From positions 744,001-808,000 of the forward strand of contig NC_088957.1 in NCBI RefSeq assembly GCF_010111755.1: 64,000 nucleotides of DNA. The letters run 5' to 3'. The notes under the pieces were generated by a model. It made no database searches. It was given only the letters and a program-made list of their open reading frames with translations, and was not told the origin of the DNA. Position 1 is the stretch's first letter, and every line of letters starts with the position of its first letter. This document shows positions 38,365 to 48,415 of the stretch, one piece after another. Source of the stretch: Nakaseomyces glabratus. Its lineage: Eukaryota > Ascomycota > Saccharomycetes > Saccharomycetales > Saccharomycetaceae. A program made the position numbers and the translations under genes.

Positions 38365-40242
38365 ATGGAGAACTTTAATACGCTGGAAGATGAGTTTCTC
38401 GAACAATCACTACATCATCATGATAATTTTGAGGATATGATAAAAAATAATATTCAAATATATGAAAAAAGTCCTGTTATGAAAGTCAGGCTGCTGGACA
38501 GTTACATATTTGATAAATTTGGTGAAATTTATGATACCGAGTTTATTACTACAGTATTTCAGCATGTGATTGGTGAGGATGTGCCAAATATTGTTGAAGT
38601 TCCGAAAGAAATAGATTATCATTTTTGGATCGATATGATGGATCAAGGAAAGCGCTCAAAGAAAAAATGCTCAACAAGTGGTATTCTCGACTTTGGCATG
38701 AGCTTGTCAGTAGCAGAGAATTTTTCATTTGTTGAAATCCCAGCAGTTACAAAAAAATTGGAAAACATATTTTGGGAGCATCAATATGCATACACTTCCT
38801 ACTATTCATCATTAATTTTAGACAAAACAGTACCTCAGAATGAAATAAATAAAGAGTTGTATGATCTGGAATATATTTTGTCTTCTGAAAGGCCAGACTG
38901 CAAAGAGAAAATAAAGTTATGTTGTTTTGGAACGCAGATTCCATGGAGGATAGACACTGTCAATCAATATCATCTAATATTTAATTTATTTGGGACGCCA
39001 ATTCAATGGTATATTGTTGAAGGGTGTAATAGAGATTCATTAATTAGTTATTTAAAAAAGCTTGAGCCAAAGGGATCAGAGACCTGCAATGCTTTCTATA
39101 TACATAAGAAGTATTGTTTTGGTCCGGATTTTCTTGAAAGAGCCAATATTCCTTATAAAACCATGGTACAGGAATCAGGTAAATTATTTATTTCCAAACC
39201 TGGAACATGTTTCTTCGTTTTTCATTATGGATATTCTATTGTTATGGAGAAAACAATAAAATGTGATCAAACCATTTTTACCGCCCAGCATGTATTCCCA
39301 GCTTTATGTACTTGTGGGAAATTCGATCAAACTAATACAGTATTTGACCAGATCTTATCTTCAAATTCAGACATATATGGACATTTTAATGAGAATTTGA
39401 ATCAGCAATTTCATATGTCACAGGACAATGGATTGGAACACTATTGGCTATCGAGTGAAAATAATAAATATTGGACTAGCCAAGTGAAGACATTACTAAA
39501 TAAATCAAGTAATTCAGAAAACTTTGAAACGAATTCGCCTGAAACTAGGCTATGTGTATCAACACCACCAACAGATATGACTAAATCATTAACACCTCAT
39601 GACATAAAACTAGCAAATTCAATACCAGAGTTCATAAAAAGACAACTTGAAACAATGAAACCGATTTACAAGGAAAAGGTAACAGATGATAAAGAAGTCA
39701 TATACTGGTTAGCATCTGACCTTGACTACTATCACAACTCTGAATGTGAAGATATGGTACTTTTTTCAACTAAGCCCAAGAGAAAATGTGTGAAGAGAGG
39801 CAAATATCCTAACAAATCTAGAAAACCCTTGAAGTTTAAGATAAGATACTTTCAGACAAAAATTCAAACAAACACAAAATCTACTTTTCCAGTTGCGAAG
39901 AAGCTCAGATTACTACCTCAACCATCTGGATTTTCATTATTAGTTCCTGAAGAAACATTTCTTTCAGATGATGAAAGTTCGAAGAACGTGGAAAGCTTGG
40001 GACAAATATTCAACTCTAAAATCCGTTATTCAGATGGGTTCAAATATTTTTATTGTGAAATATGTGATCATAACTTCCCGTCATCTTATCACTTAATTAG
40101 ACATAGAAACTCAGTTCACTCGGCAGAAAAACCATATAACTGTCCTATCTGTTCTAAAGGGTTCAAAAGAAAGGACCATGTTAGTCAGCACTTGAAGAAG
40201 AAAACTCCCTGTCGACAGAAACATTATTCATTATCTATTTAA
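38365..40242 (+). CDS. GIS1: Degenerate JmjC / C2H2 zinc-finger regulator, Gis1/Rph1 family
   Basis: A 625-residue protein whose last 65 residues are the two-finger DNA-binding module of Rph1/Gis1 (CEICDHNFPSSYHLIRHRN and CPICSKGFKRKDHVSQHL, ending in TPC). That module binds AGGGAT/STRE-type sites in stress and nutrient response. Residues about 180-320 align with the JmjC domain. The structural zinc ligands are kept (C241, H247, C315, C317). The iron ligands are not: the first histidine position is R195 (in WRID) and the last is F283. Demethylase activity is therefore not expected. I see no clear JmjN domain. It is shorter than S. cerevisiae Gis1 (894) and strongly diverged and AT-rich. Place beside MSH6 matches GIS1, but S. 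cerevisiae GIS1 is on the opposite strand relative to DNF2. Confidence 0.8.
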   Translation: MENFNTLEDEFLEQSLHHHDNFEDMIKNNIQIYEKSPVMKVRLLDSYIFDKFGEIYDTEFITTVFQHVIGEDVPNIVEVPKEIDYHFWIDMMDQGKRSKKKCSTSGILDFGMSLSVAENFSFVEIPAVTKKLENIFWEHQYAYTSYYSSLILDKTVPQNEINKELYDLEYILSSERPDCKEKIKLCCFGTQIPWRIDTVNQYHLIFNLFGTPIQWYIVEGCNRDSLISYLKKLEPKGSETCNAFYIHKKYCFGPDFLERANIPYKTMVQESGKLFISKPGTCFFVFHYGYSIVMEKTIKCDQTIFTAQHVFPALCTCGKFDQTNTVFDQILSSNSDIYGHFNENLNQQFHMSQDNGLEHYWLSSENNKYWTSQVKTLLNKSSNSENFETNSPETRLCVSTPPTDMTKSLTPHDIKLANSIPEFIKRQLETMKPIYKEKVTDDKEVIYWLASDLDYYHNSECEDMVLFSTKPKRKCVKRGKYPNKSRKPLKFKIRYFQTKIQTNTKSTFPVAKKLRLLPQPSGFSLLVPEETFLSDDESSKNVESLGQIFNSKIRYSDGFKYFYCEICDHNFPSSYHLIRHRNSVHSAEKPYNCPICSKGFKRKDHVSQHLKKKTPCRQKHYSLSI

Positions 40243-40371
40243 ATAATACCAATGTGACAGGTAAAAACGAATTTAAGTTTTGGTTGCCATTACAATTAAT
40301 AAAAAATTAAAAAAAAAGAACAACATATATCTATTTCTGATAAAATTAACTTAAATAAAAACCTTTATAAC

Positions 40372-43300
40372 TCAATCCTCTAATCTGTCAATCATATTAA
40401 ATAATATGCGAAGAACATTCGATTTGACGTTATTATCATATACCAGAACACCTTCACCTGTACCTACTGATTTGTTATTCAAACCATCACCGAACGCCAA
40501 TCGAGTAAAATCACTTTGTAGACCAAGAGGAACCATACTACCTGGATCAGCATGCCCTTGCAACGCTTCCTTTCTTTCTTTGATTAACCTTGAAGTATGT
40601 TCCAGGTTATCTGCTGCTGATTGCGCATTGTCAACAATTGACTTTGCTATACCGCACATTGATGCAACGTGCATACCAAACGAACCTTCACTCTGTCCAT
40701 CCACCAACTTATACAGGAAAGTGACATTCCTTGTCGCTTCATCGACCAGTATGCTCATTTTCATTGGCTTAATCTGAGGATGAGATCTAAAACTCAAACC
40801 AAGACTACCATAATGTGTTGCGAAAAATCCTAAACTCTGAATGTGTGTTGCCACATGATGTAGAACACTTTCTGCAATAGAAAAACCGTCATTGGATGAG
40901 CCACCTCTTCCTAACTCATCAAGAACTAATAATGATCTATTTGTTGCTAGATCAAGTATTCTCTTAGTTTCAGATAATTCAACAAAAAATGTCGACTTGC
41001 CCTGCATAATATTATCATTGGCGCCAAGACGAGTCATAATTCTATCTATTGGAGTTAAGCTTGCAGATTCAGCTGGTACATAGCAGCCAAGTTGTGCCAT
41101 TATCACTGCAATACATGTCATCCGTAGAACTGTCGACTTACCTGCTGCATTAGCACCTGTCAGTAAACCAATATTCGGTGATTTATTACCCAAGGTGACA
41201 TCGTTAGGGATAAAATCTTTATTGACTCGGCTGTCGAGATTAAAACATGGGTGACGTAAAGATTTGAAATCAACAAATCCTTGTTTTTTGCACTTGGTAG
41301 ATGGATCGACCTCATCACATATAACTGGCCTACAAGACGGCGTTCCAAGAGATTCTGAGGTCCTAACCAATCCTAGCAAACAGTCAATATTCGCTAAACA
41401 AGTTACCGTTGGCATCCAGACAGTTGAATATTGCGTGTCAAACTTTCTGCATAACCTGAAGTTAAGATCGTTCTCCAAAGTTTTATGTAGTTCACGGGCT
41501 TCAGCAACTGATCTGGCTAGAACCCTAACTTCGTCTGAGTAGTATCTTTTAGTATTTTTATTAGCACCCATTTGAACCCAATTTGCTGGCACATATTTAG
41601 TGGCACTGACTGGCACTTCAATTGTATAAATTTCTTTACCAGAGTCCTTATATTGCAAATTGGAAGTTTTTAATAGCTTCATATAACTTTTTAATAATAA
41701 ATTCAATTCGTTCTCTAGTCCCTCTAATTTTTCCAATGATTTGTCAAAATCAGGCTCAACACCAACTTCCGGGATGATAACACCTTCTTCAACAGCCTTT
41801 CTCCTATCAAAAGCAGATTCCCAGTGCTGAACTTCATTTTCTAGTTGTTTTGGAATTTGGATAAAGTATGACTTTAAAGCGCCATGTAACTCGTTACTTT
41901 CAATTTCTTTTGTCATTTGTAAAATATTCTCAAACGCAGTGATTACTTTGTCAAAATCCTTAACTTTCAGAGAGCCTGCGTGAATTCTTGACAGCAATCT
42001 TTCGAGATCAGGAAGTCCAGTAAATACGGATTCGATTTTTGTTCTCAATTCATGGTTATTCATCAGCAGCTCGACACTATCTTGTCTTTTCTCTATATCC
42101 TCTTTCAGAAGAAGTGGATTCATTAGCCACTTCCTCATCATTCTTTTCCCCATTGGAGTTATCGAATTGTTAAATAATTTAAACAGTGTGCCTTTATCAC
42201 TTCCGTCAAATGAATTGCTAAATATCTCCAAATTTTGTAAAGATATACCGTCCAAGACCATTGTATTTTGTGACTTAACAAAGTTATATTCAGTGAAGTT
42301 CTTCATTGATATCAAACTTTCATCTAATTTTAGCCATTTTAGATAGTATAAAAGACCTCCAAATGCAGAAAATCCCACTTTTTTATTAGAGTCATAATAG
42401 TTCTTCAACACGCTAGGCCACCCATCTGCTGTACCAAAGTATGCCTCCTCATTTGCCAGTAACTCATTGTGTGTCTTTTCAAAGTCGTAAAATTCTTCTA
42501 CAGGCTTTATGTAATTGAAGAGAGCATTTGGAGCGGCACAAAATTTAACTATTTTGTTTGCCAGATTGCAAAGGTTATGTTTTTCAATAATAACTTCCTT
42601 CGGCCTCACCTGTGACATTAGAGTGTCAAGGCGCGAGCACTCTTCGTCATCTAGAAATTCTGTCATTTGAACCTCACCTGTAGATGTATCAATGAAAGCG
42701 ACACCAAATATCTTAGTGTATGTAGCAGAGCTCGGCTGTGTTATGTCATAAAAATTCGATGGTTCCTCTCTAACAGCTAAACAATATGTGGCTAAATCAG
42801 AATGTATCATATCCCCGTCAACCAATGTACCACTTGTCAAAACACATTGTAGTTCTCTCTTTACAATACCCTTCGATCCCTCCCTCATTTCTTTGGCAAG
42901 CATCGATTCTCTTTGATCCACTTTTGCTACCTTGTATCCCAACTGAATGAATTGCGATGCCCAGTGCTCGAAAGACATTTCTGGTATACCAGCAAGTTGC
43001 ATATTAGCTCTCCCACCACCGGCAAGTTTCCAATCAAAAAGGGCGTTTGCTAAAAAGGCATCTTTTTCATATAACTCAAAAAACTTACCTTTTTTAAAGA
43101 ATACGATACAGTCCCACATCTTTGACTTGATTTCCCAATACTGTTTCTCGAATGGTGTAAACTTGTTCCAAGCTGATGATGGTATATACAGGGTACGAGG
43201 ATCATACTCAGGGTCATCCTTGGGCCTTTTTTGGGCATCTCTTTCATCTACTAGCCATTGGTATCTTTCCTCGTTTTGTTTATTGAATGTGTTATTCTTG

Positions 43301-44022
43301 GGCCCTGTTGTGGCCATTGTGAATTTAGGTTTTGCCGCCGGTGGAGTAATGCGCTGTACCACCTTCTTTGGCGCAGCAGCCTTGGGTTTCTTATATTTGT
43401 TAGTTGTTAATGCTAGAATATCGTCATCATCACTGTCATCGAAGCCGCCTATTGAGCTCACTGCACTCTTATCAGATTTATAATCATCGTCATTGTCGGC
43501 GTCGGAAACTGCATCTGCTTTGAAATCGCTATCTTCATCATCACTAACAGGTGTTCTTTTTCTCTTCTTGACGGTAATATCATCCTCACTATCGCTTTCT
43601 TCCGCATAGCTCACAACCCTCTTCCGTACTCTACCGACTGTTTGAGTATCTTTAGTGTCATCATCATTTTGCTCGGTAGATTCCTCCTTGACTTTGATAT
43701 TATCATCCTTGATTGGGGTCTTTTCAACAGCCACCGACGCAACAGGTGATGCTTTTGATATTTCAGTCGCTGGCTCAGGTTGTGCAACTTCTGATACATT
43801 TTCCTTTGTGTCTTCATCTGTTACAAATAGGGATTTCTGGTCCTCCTTCTCGCTTTCCCTTGATTTGGGGCTAGGAAATACTTTAGTTTTGCTCTTGGAG
43901 ACACTGGGTGATGTCTGCTTCGAGAAGAACGACAGCAGCGTGCTCTGCTTCAGTTTCTTCTGGGACGAGCCAGTATTACCCACTTTCTTCTTATTTGCCT
44001 TTGGTGTAGTCGGCATAGTCAT
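40372..44022 (-). CDS. MSH6: DNA mismatch-repair protein Msh6
   Basis: A 1216-residue MutS homologue that pairs with Msh2 (MutS-alpha) to recognise base mismatches and small loops. Near the N terminus is a PCNA-binding motif, QSTLLSFF (about 25-32). A long acidic, serine-rich linker follows, to about residue 240. The mismatch-binding Phe-x-Glu motif is in GKFFELYEKDA (about 313-323). The connector, clamp and lever domains follow. The ATPase has the P-loop TGANAAGKST (about 955), the ELSETKRIL and VLDELGRGGSSNDG motifs, and FATHYGSL. Length is near S. cerevisiae (1242). Two MCB boxes lie 180-265 bp upstream. It is convergent with the JmjC gene. Confidence 0.96.
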   Translation of the reverse strand: MTMPTTPKANKKKVGNTGSSQKKLKQSTLLSFFSKQTSPSVSKSKTKVFPSPKSRESEKEDQKSLFVTDEDTKENVSEVAQPEPATEISKASPVASVAVEKTPIKDDNIKVKEESTEQNDDDTKDTQTVGRVRKRVVSYAEESDSEDDITVKKRKRTPVSDDEDSDFKADAVSDADNDDDYKSDKSAVSSIGGFDDSDDDDILALTTNKYKKPKAAAPKKVVQRITPPAAKPKFTMATTGPKNNTFNKQNEERYQWLVDERDAQKRPKDDPEYDPRTLYIPSSAWNKFTPFEKQYWEIKSKMWDCIVFFKKGKFFELYEKDAFLANALFDWKLAGGGRANMQLAGIPEMSFEHWASQFIQLGYKVAKVDQRESMLAKEMREGSKGIVKRELQCVLTSGTLVDGDMIHSDLATYCLAVREEPSNFYDITQPSSATYTKIFGVAFIDTSTGEVQMTEFLDDEECSRLDTLMSQVRPKEVIIEKHNLCNLANKIVKFCAAPNALFNYIKPVEEFYDFEKTHNELLANEEAYFGTADGWPSVLKNYYDSNKKVGFSAFGGLLYYLKWLKLDESLISMKNFTEYNFVKSQNTMVLDGISLQNLEIFSNSFDGSDKGTLFKLFNNSITPMGKRMMRKWLMNPLLLKEDIEKRQDSVELLMNNHELRTKIESVFTGLPDLERLLSRIHAGSLKVKDFDKVITAFENILQMTKEIESNELHGALKSYFIQIPKQLENEVQHWESAFDRRKAVEEGVIIPEVGVEPDFDKSLEKLEGLENELNLLLKSYMKLLKTSNLQYKDSGKEIYTIEVPVSATKYVPANWVQMGANKNTKRYYSDEVRVLARSVAEARELHKTLENDLNFRLCRKFDTQYSTVWMPTVTCLANIDCLLGLVRTSESLGTPSCRPVICDEVDPSTKCKKQGFVDFKSLRHPCFNLDSRVNKDFIPNDVTLGNKSPNIGLLTGANAAGKSTVLRMTCIAVIMAQLGCYVPAESASLTPIDRIMTRLGANDNIMQGKSTFFVELSETKRILDLATNRSLLVLDELGRGGSSNDGFSIAESVLHHVATHIQSLGFFATHYGSLGLSFRSHPQIKPMKMSILVDEATRNVTFLYKLVDGQSEGSFGMHVASMCGIAKSIVDNAQSAADNLEHTSRLIKERKEALQGHADPGSMVPLGLQSDFTRLAFGDGLNNKSVGTGEGVLVYDNNVKSNVLRILFNMIDRLED

Positions 44023-44645
44023 TATCGCAAGTTTGCCTTGTTGATTTGCTCCAGTGCTTGGGTATGCGCTTTGTGTCCAGGAGTTACCACATCAAATATA
44101 TATGATAGCCCGAAATTCGATGCTCCTGGGAGTGAATTGTGATCAGTGGGGGGGCCAGAGGCAATGGCTCATCGCATTTCGCTTTGGAGCACAGGATGCG
44201 TACGCGTAAAAGCTCGATGCCCTTAATTATTTTTCCAGCCAAATGTGAAATTAGAGAAAATTGAAAATATAGAACGCGAAACGCGTAAACATAGGTATTG
44301 TTGATGTTATTGTTTTATTAATACACTGGATGTCAATTGCAAGTGATGTGCAGCAGATGACGTATTTTGCAGCAGGGCTAAGGGATGAACATCGAGTGGT
44401 CTTGCCTCTATGTCTGTGCCATCTGCCGCATATCGAATGCGAACAGTAATTAAAATTTACTGTTTATTATTTGGATGGCAACAGTACTTCTCAGATGTAG
44501 ACGTAGCATATACTTTTGTTTTTGATTATATCATTACAGTTGGTTTTAAGTACATATGAAAGTATATATCTATCAATGCGTGCGTGTGGGTTTGGGTTTT
44601 TTGGGGGTCTAGGTGATGAGGAAGGGGTCAGTCAGCGTTAGCAAA
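44023..44645. other. MSH6 promoter / GRX3 3' region
   Basis: About 620 bp between two minus-strand genes. The MSH6-proximal half contains the MCB cluster and a PAC-core CTCATCGC (44168-44175). The GRX3-proximal half has a GT-rich stretch (44581-44610). No ORF. Confidence 0.5.
44202..44286 (-). promoter_or_regulatory. MCB/SCB cluster upstream of MSH6
   Basis: ACGCGT occurs at 44202-44207 and 44281-44286, and CGCGAAA (SCB-like) at 44275-44281. ACGCGT is the MluI cell-cycle box bound by MBF (Mbp1/Swi6), which switches on DNA-replication and repair genes at G1/S. MSH6 is a known G1/S gene in S. cerevisiae, so the sites fit the neighbour they precede. Confidence 0.7.
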
Positions 44646-45374
44646 CTAGTTATTTACTCGTATGGTGTGTTGGAAGAAGTCAGGGTCTTCCTCTAGGGAT
44701 TCCTTTATGATATCTAGGCCACCTTGGAACTCACCGTTGATATATAATTGAGGGAACGTAGGCCAGTCTGAGAACTTCTTCAAGTTGGTTCTGACGGTGT
44801 CGTCTCTTAATATGTCGAAGAACCCGAATCTGATCTGGTGTTCCCTTAGAATTCCCACGATTTGTCTGGAGAACCCGCACTTAGGCTCGGATGGGTTACC
44901 CTTCATGAACAGCATCACGGGTGCTGCGTTCACCAGCTTTGTCAGCCTCATATTCATCTCTTCCTCGGTCTCTTCCTCGCTGTCCTCGCTGTCTTCGTCG
45001 TCCTCTACCGCGCCGTTGCTTTCCTTCGACTTCGACTCTGTGCCCGCTCTCCTGCACTCCTCCAGCGCAGCAAGGAACTCCTTGGGGTTGGCACCGGAGA
45101 GCTCCTTCAGGATGGTCCCGTTCCTGATCAGCACGAAGTATGGCACCGCGCTTATCTCAAACAGCTCAGCTATCTCAGCCTGCTCGTCCGCATCCACCGC
45201 CAAGAACGACACGTCCTTGTTCGACTCGTCTTCGCTTATAGCCCGGTACAACTCGCTGATGGCCTTGCAGGGCTCCGCCCACGAGGTGTGGAAATATATA
45301 GCAATCAGCTTGTCCTGCACATTCTGCGTAGTCAGCTCCGTAAACTGGTCCTGGTTCGTAATCTCAGCAACCAT
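44646..45374 (-). CDS. GRX3: Monothiol glutaredoxin Grx3/Grx4 type
   Basis: A 242-residue cytosolic/nuclear monothiol glutaredoxin that binds iron-sulfur clusters and reports iron status to Aft1. An N-terminal thioredoxin-like domain (about 1-105, with WAEPCKAI in place of the usual WCGPC) is joined by an acidic linker (about 115-145, [16 protein letters not shown]) to the glutaredoxin domain. That domain has the monothiol active site CGFS in [11 protein letters not shown], plus the [19 protein letters not shown] block. The frame extends to an ATG at 45428 (260 codons). I prefer 45374 because the family similarity begins at [20 protein letters not shown] box at 45469-45476 would serve either start. 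Synteny with MSH6 supports GRX3. Confidence 0.92.
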   Translation of the reverse strand: MVAEITNQDQFTELTTQNVQDKLIAIYFHTSWAEPCKAISELYRAISEDESNKDVSFLAVDADEQAEIAELFEISAVPYFVLIRNGTILKELSGANPKEFLAALEECRRAGTESKSKESNGAVEDDEDSEDSEEETEEEMNMRLTKLVNAAPVMLFMKGNPSEPKCGFSRQIVGILREHQIRFGFFDILRDDTVRTNLKKFSDWPTFPQLYINGEFQGGLDIIKESLEEDPDFFQHTIRVNN

Positions 45375-46600
<1,226 letters not shown>

Positions 46601-47088
46601 ATGGAATATTAGCGCGCAACATATTTAACTATATATTGTCTTTAGTACTAATACAACATTTTCATCCCTTTTTTCCATTCCCTTCTTATAGAAAATCAGA
46701 AATCAAAAATAAATATGCATTAGATAATAGAAATAGTAGGCAGTCGCCATTATGTAAATGATTAAACCCAGGTGGGTAAATCTTGCAGAATATAGTTAAA
46801 ACGAAGAAAAATAAAAACTGGCTGAAATGTGATAATATTGGGTGGGCGGTGCATACTGAATAGCCTTGACCCCCCTGCCCGTTACTGGATAATGACATGG
46901 CTTTGAGTGTAAAGGGATATGTACATGGTTTGCTCCCGTTTTTCCTTGTGTTCAGTGGTAAATAACTCTATAACGCTTCACTCATAGCTTTTCAAAATAA
47001 GGAAGTAAAGTAAAAACAAATTGCAATAGTCGTAACAATGATCTGTGAAAAAAAATTATTATTGTAGTGAAAAGAGGGGAAAAAAGAC
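46601..47088. other. RPS31-UPS2 convergent spacer
   Basis: About 490 bp of AT-rich 3' sequence of two convergent genes. Short frames on both strands look random. A GC-richer patch near 46841-46880 has no evident function. Confidence 0.5.
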
Positions 47089-47763
47089 TCATTTCTTGTT
47101 GAATGCTTCAGAGAATATCTCTTGGTTGGTGCCGAGGATGTTAGAGTACGTTCTCTCCGTTTCTTTGATCAAGTTCCCGGCGGTAGACCTGACGTCCTCG
47201 ACGGTCTCGTTGAAGACGTTTTCTATGTCGCTGTTGATCTGGTTCCAGTGCTCGTTGAACACTTTTAGCACCAGGTCAAACCCCATCTTACCTTTCTTTG
47301 CGTTCTCGCCGAACCTCTGCACGCTCCACTCCTCGACTTTGTTGCAGAACCTGCCCAGCGTGCCACACACGCTGATCTGCGCCTCCTGCTTGAACACGGT
47401 CTTGTCCGGGTTCACAGCGTCCGGCATGTACTTCACGGTCTCGTACACCTTCATGATGTTCCAGAAGGTCAGGTTGCAACTCCGCATCGTCAGCGTCCGC
47501 GTGTCCAGGTCCACGGTAGACACCTCCCGCACATAGCTCTGCTTAGAGGCACCCACCACCAGCAGCACCCACCGCGGCACACTCTGCTTGACAGTGATCA
47601 ACCGCTCCGTCACCAGCTGCCTCCCGCTCGCAGACAGCTCCCGCCTCAGCACATCCACAGCAACCACATGCGTAGACACCTCGTTCGGATACTTGTTCCA
47701 GTTCGCAGCAGTAACCTGATCCCACGGATACGCAAACTCGCATGTATTCTGAAATAGTCTCAT
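47089..47763 (-). CDS. UPS2: Mitochondrial intermembrane-space PRELI/MSF1 protein Ups2
   Basis: A 224-residue PRELI-family protein. S. cerevisiae Ups2, with Mdm35, carries phosphatidylserine across the mitochondrial intermembrane space for phosphatidylethanolamine synthesis. The start MRLFQNTCEFAYPWDQVTAANWNKYPN and the middle ITVKQSVPRWVLLVVG, TMRSCNLTFWNIMKVYETV and NKVEEWSVQRFGENAKKGKMGFD match closely. Length is the same as in S. cerevisiae (230). The gene is GC-rich, above 60 percent in its first half. A 59-bp hexanucleotide repeat begins 8 bp upstream of its start codon and must lie in its 5' leader or core promoter. Confidence 0.93.
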   Translation of the reverse strand: MRLFQNTCEFAYPWDQVTAANWNKYPNEVSTHVVAVDVLRRELSASGRQLVTERLITVKQSVPRWVLLVVGASKQSYVREVSTVDLDTRTLTMRSCNLTFWNIMKVYETVKYMPDAVNPDKTVFKQEAQISVCGTLGRFCNKVEEWSVQRFGENAKKGKMGFDLVLKVFNEHWNQINSDIENVFNETVEDVRSTAGNLIKETERTYSNILGTNQEIFSEAFNKK

Positions 47764-47771
47764 TATCGTCT

Positions 47772-47830
47772 GTTCTAGTTCTAGTTCTAGTTCTAGTTCT
47801 AGTTCTAGTTCTAGTTCTAGTTCTAGTTCT
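47772..47830. repeat. GTTCTA hexanucleotide array, 9.8 copies
   Basis: An uninterrupted period-6 tract of GTTCTA running 59 bp, followed by a degenerate TGTACT-type extension to about 47847. On the UPS2 strand it reads TAGAAC and starts 8 bp before the ATG. One frame has a stop in every unit, so it cannot be translated into UPS2 from upstream in that frame. Confidence 0.95.
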
Positions 47831-48095
47831 TGTACTTGTACTTGTAGTTCCTGTACTTGTAGTCAAATCTGTTTCGAGCCTCTTATATACTTTTCCGAGA
47901 CAAATTTTCAGCACCCCCCCGGGAAAGGCCCACGCACATCTCTGAGCTAATACCCGCAAACTCCCGTCAAATCCCATTGGATCAAGAAGTCTAGAAAATT
48001 GTGCGGCCTGCTCTGTGGAGATCCGTCACAGATCCCTGTCTGCAGACGGAAATCCAGGGATCTCCGAGAAGTCGGTGCACAAGCAGTTTCCTACG

Positions 48096-48310
48096 TTGTA
48101 TTATATTGTATTGAATAGTATATTATATTGTATTGTGTTGTATAGTATTGTATTGTCTTGTATTATAATATATTATATTGTATTGTATTGTATTGTATTA
48201 TATTGTATTGAATAGTATATTATATTGTATTGTATTGTATTGTATTATATTGTATTGAATAGTATATTATATTGAATTGTATTATATTATATTGTATTGT
48301 ATTGTATATT
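48096..48310. repeat. TATTG-rich tract with three identical 35-bp units
   Basis: A tract built of TATTG and TATAT variants. Within it a 35-bp unit occurs three times without a mismatch, at 48096-48130, 48193-48227 and 48240-48274. The unit begins TTGTATTATATTGTATTG and ends TATTATATTG. The start-to-start spacings of 97 and 47 bp are filled by further TATTG copies. Confidence 0.92.
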
Positions 48311-48342
48311 ATCACTCTGTTAGAGAGTCTATTAATGTATTA

Positions 48343-48377
48343 TGTATTAGGTTTTGTATTAGGTTGTGTATTAGGTT
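48343..48377. repeat. TGTATTAGGTT tandem copies beside ERF2
   Basis: TGTATTAGGTT occurs at 48343-48353, 48355-48365 and 48367-48377, a 12-bp period with one variable base between copies. Diverged copies (for example ATCATTTGTATT) follow up to the ERF2 stop codon at 48416. Read on the ERF2 strand this is its 3' untranslated region. Confidence 0.85.
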
Positions 48378-48415
48378 GTGTATCAGATCATTTGTATTGG
48401 ATCATTTGTATTAGA

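Larger units (their letters stand above)
47764..48415. other. Repeat-rich UPS2-ERF2 interval
   Basis: About 650 bp between two minus-strand genes, dominated by low-complexity DNA. In order: the GTTCTA array, TGTACT-type degenerate copies, a unique GC-richer part (about 47855-48090), the TATTG-rich tract with three 35-bp units, and three TGTATTAGGTT copies next to the ERF2 stop. It is a synteny junction relative to S. cerevisiae. Confidence 0.7.

Noticed and set aside
42947..43483. 178-codon frame antisense to MSH6
   Set aside because: Mirror of a conserved coding region; no family resemblance of its own.
47543..47977. 144-codon minus-strand frame with an Arg-Thr repeat overlapping UPS2
   Set aside because: It is the UPS2 gene read in another frame plus the GTTCTA array; UPS2 itself is a complete conserved gene.
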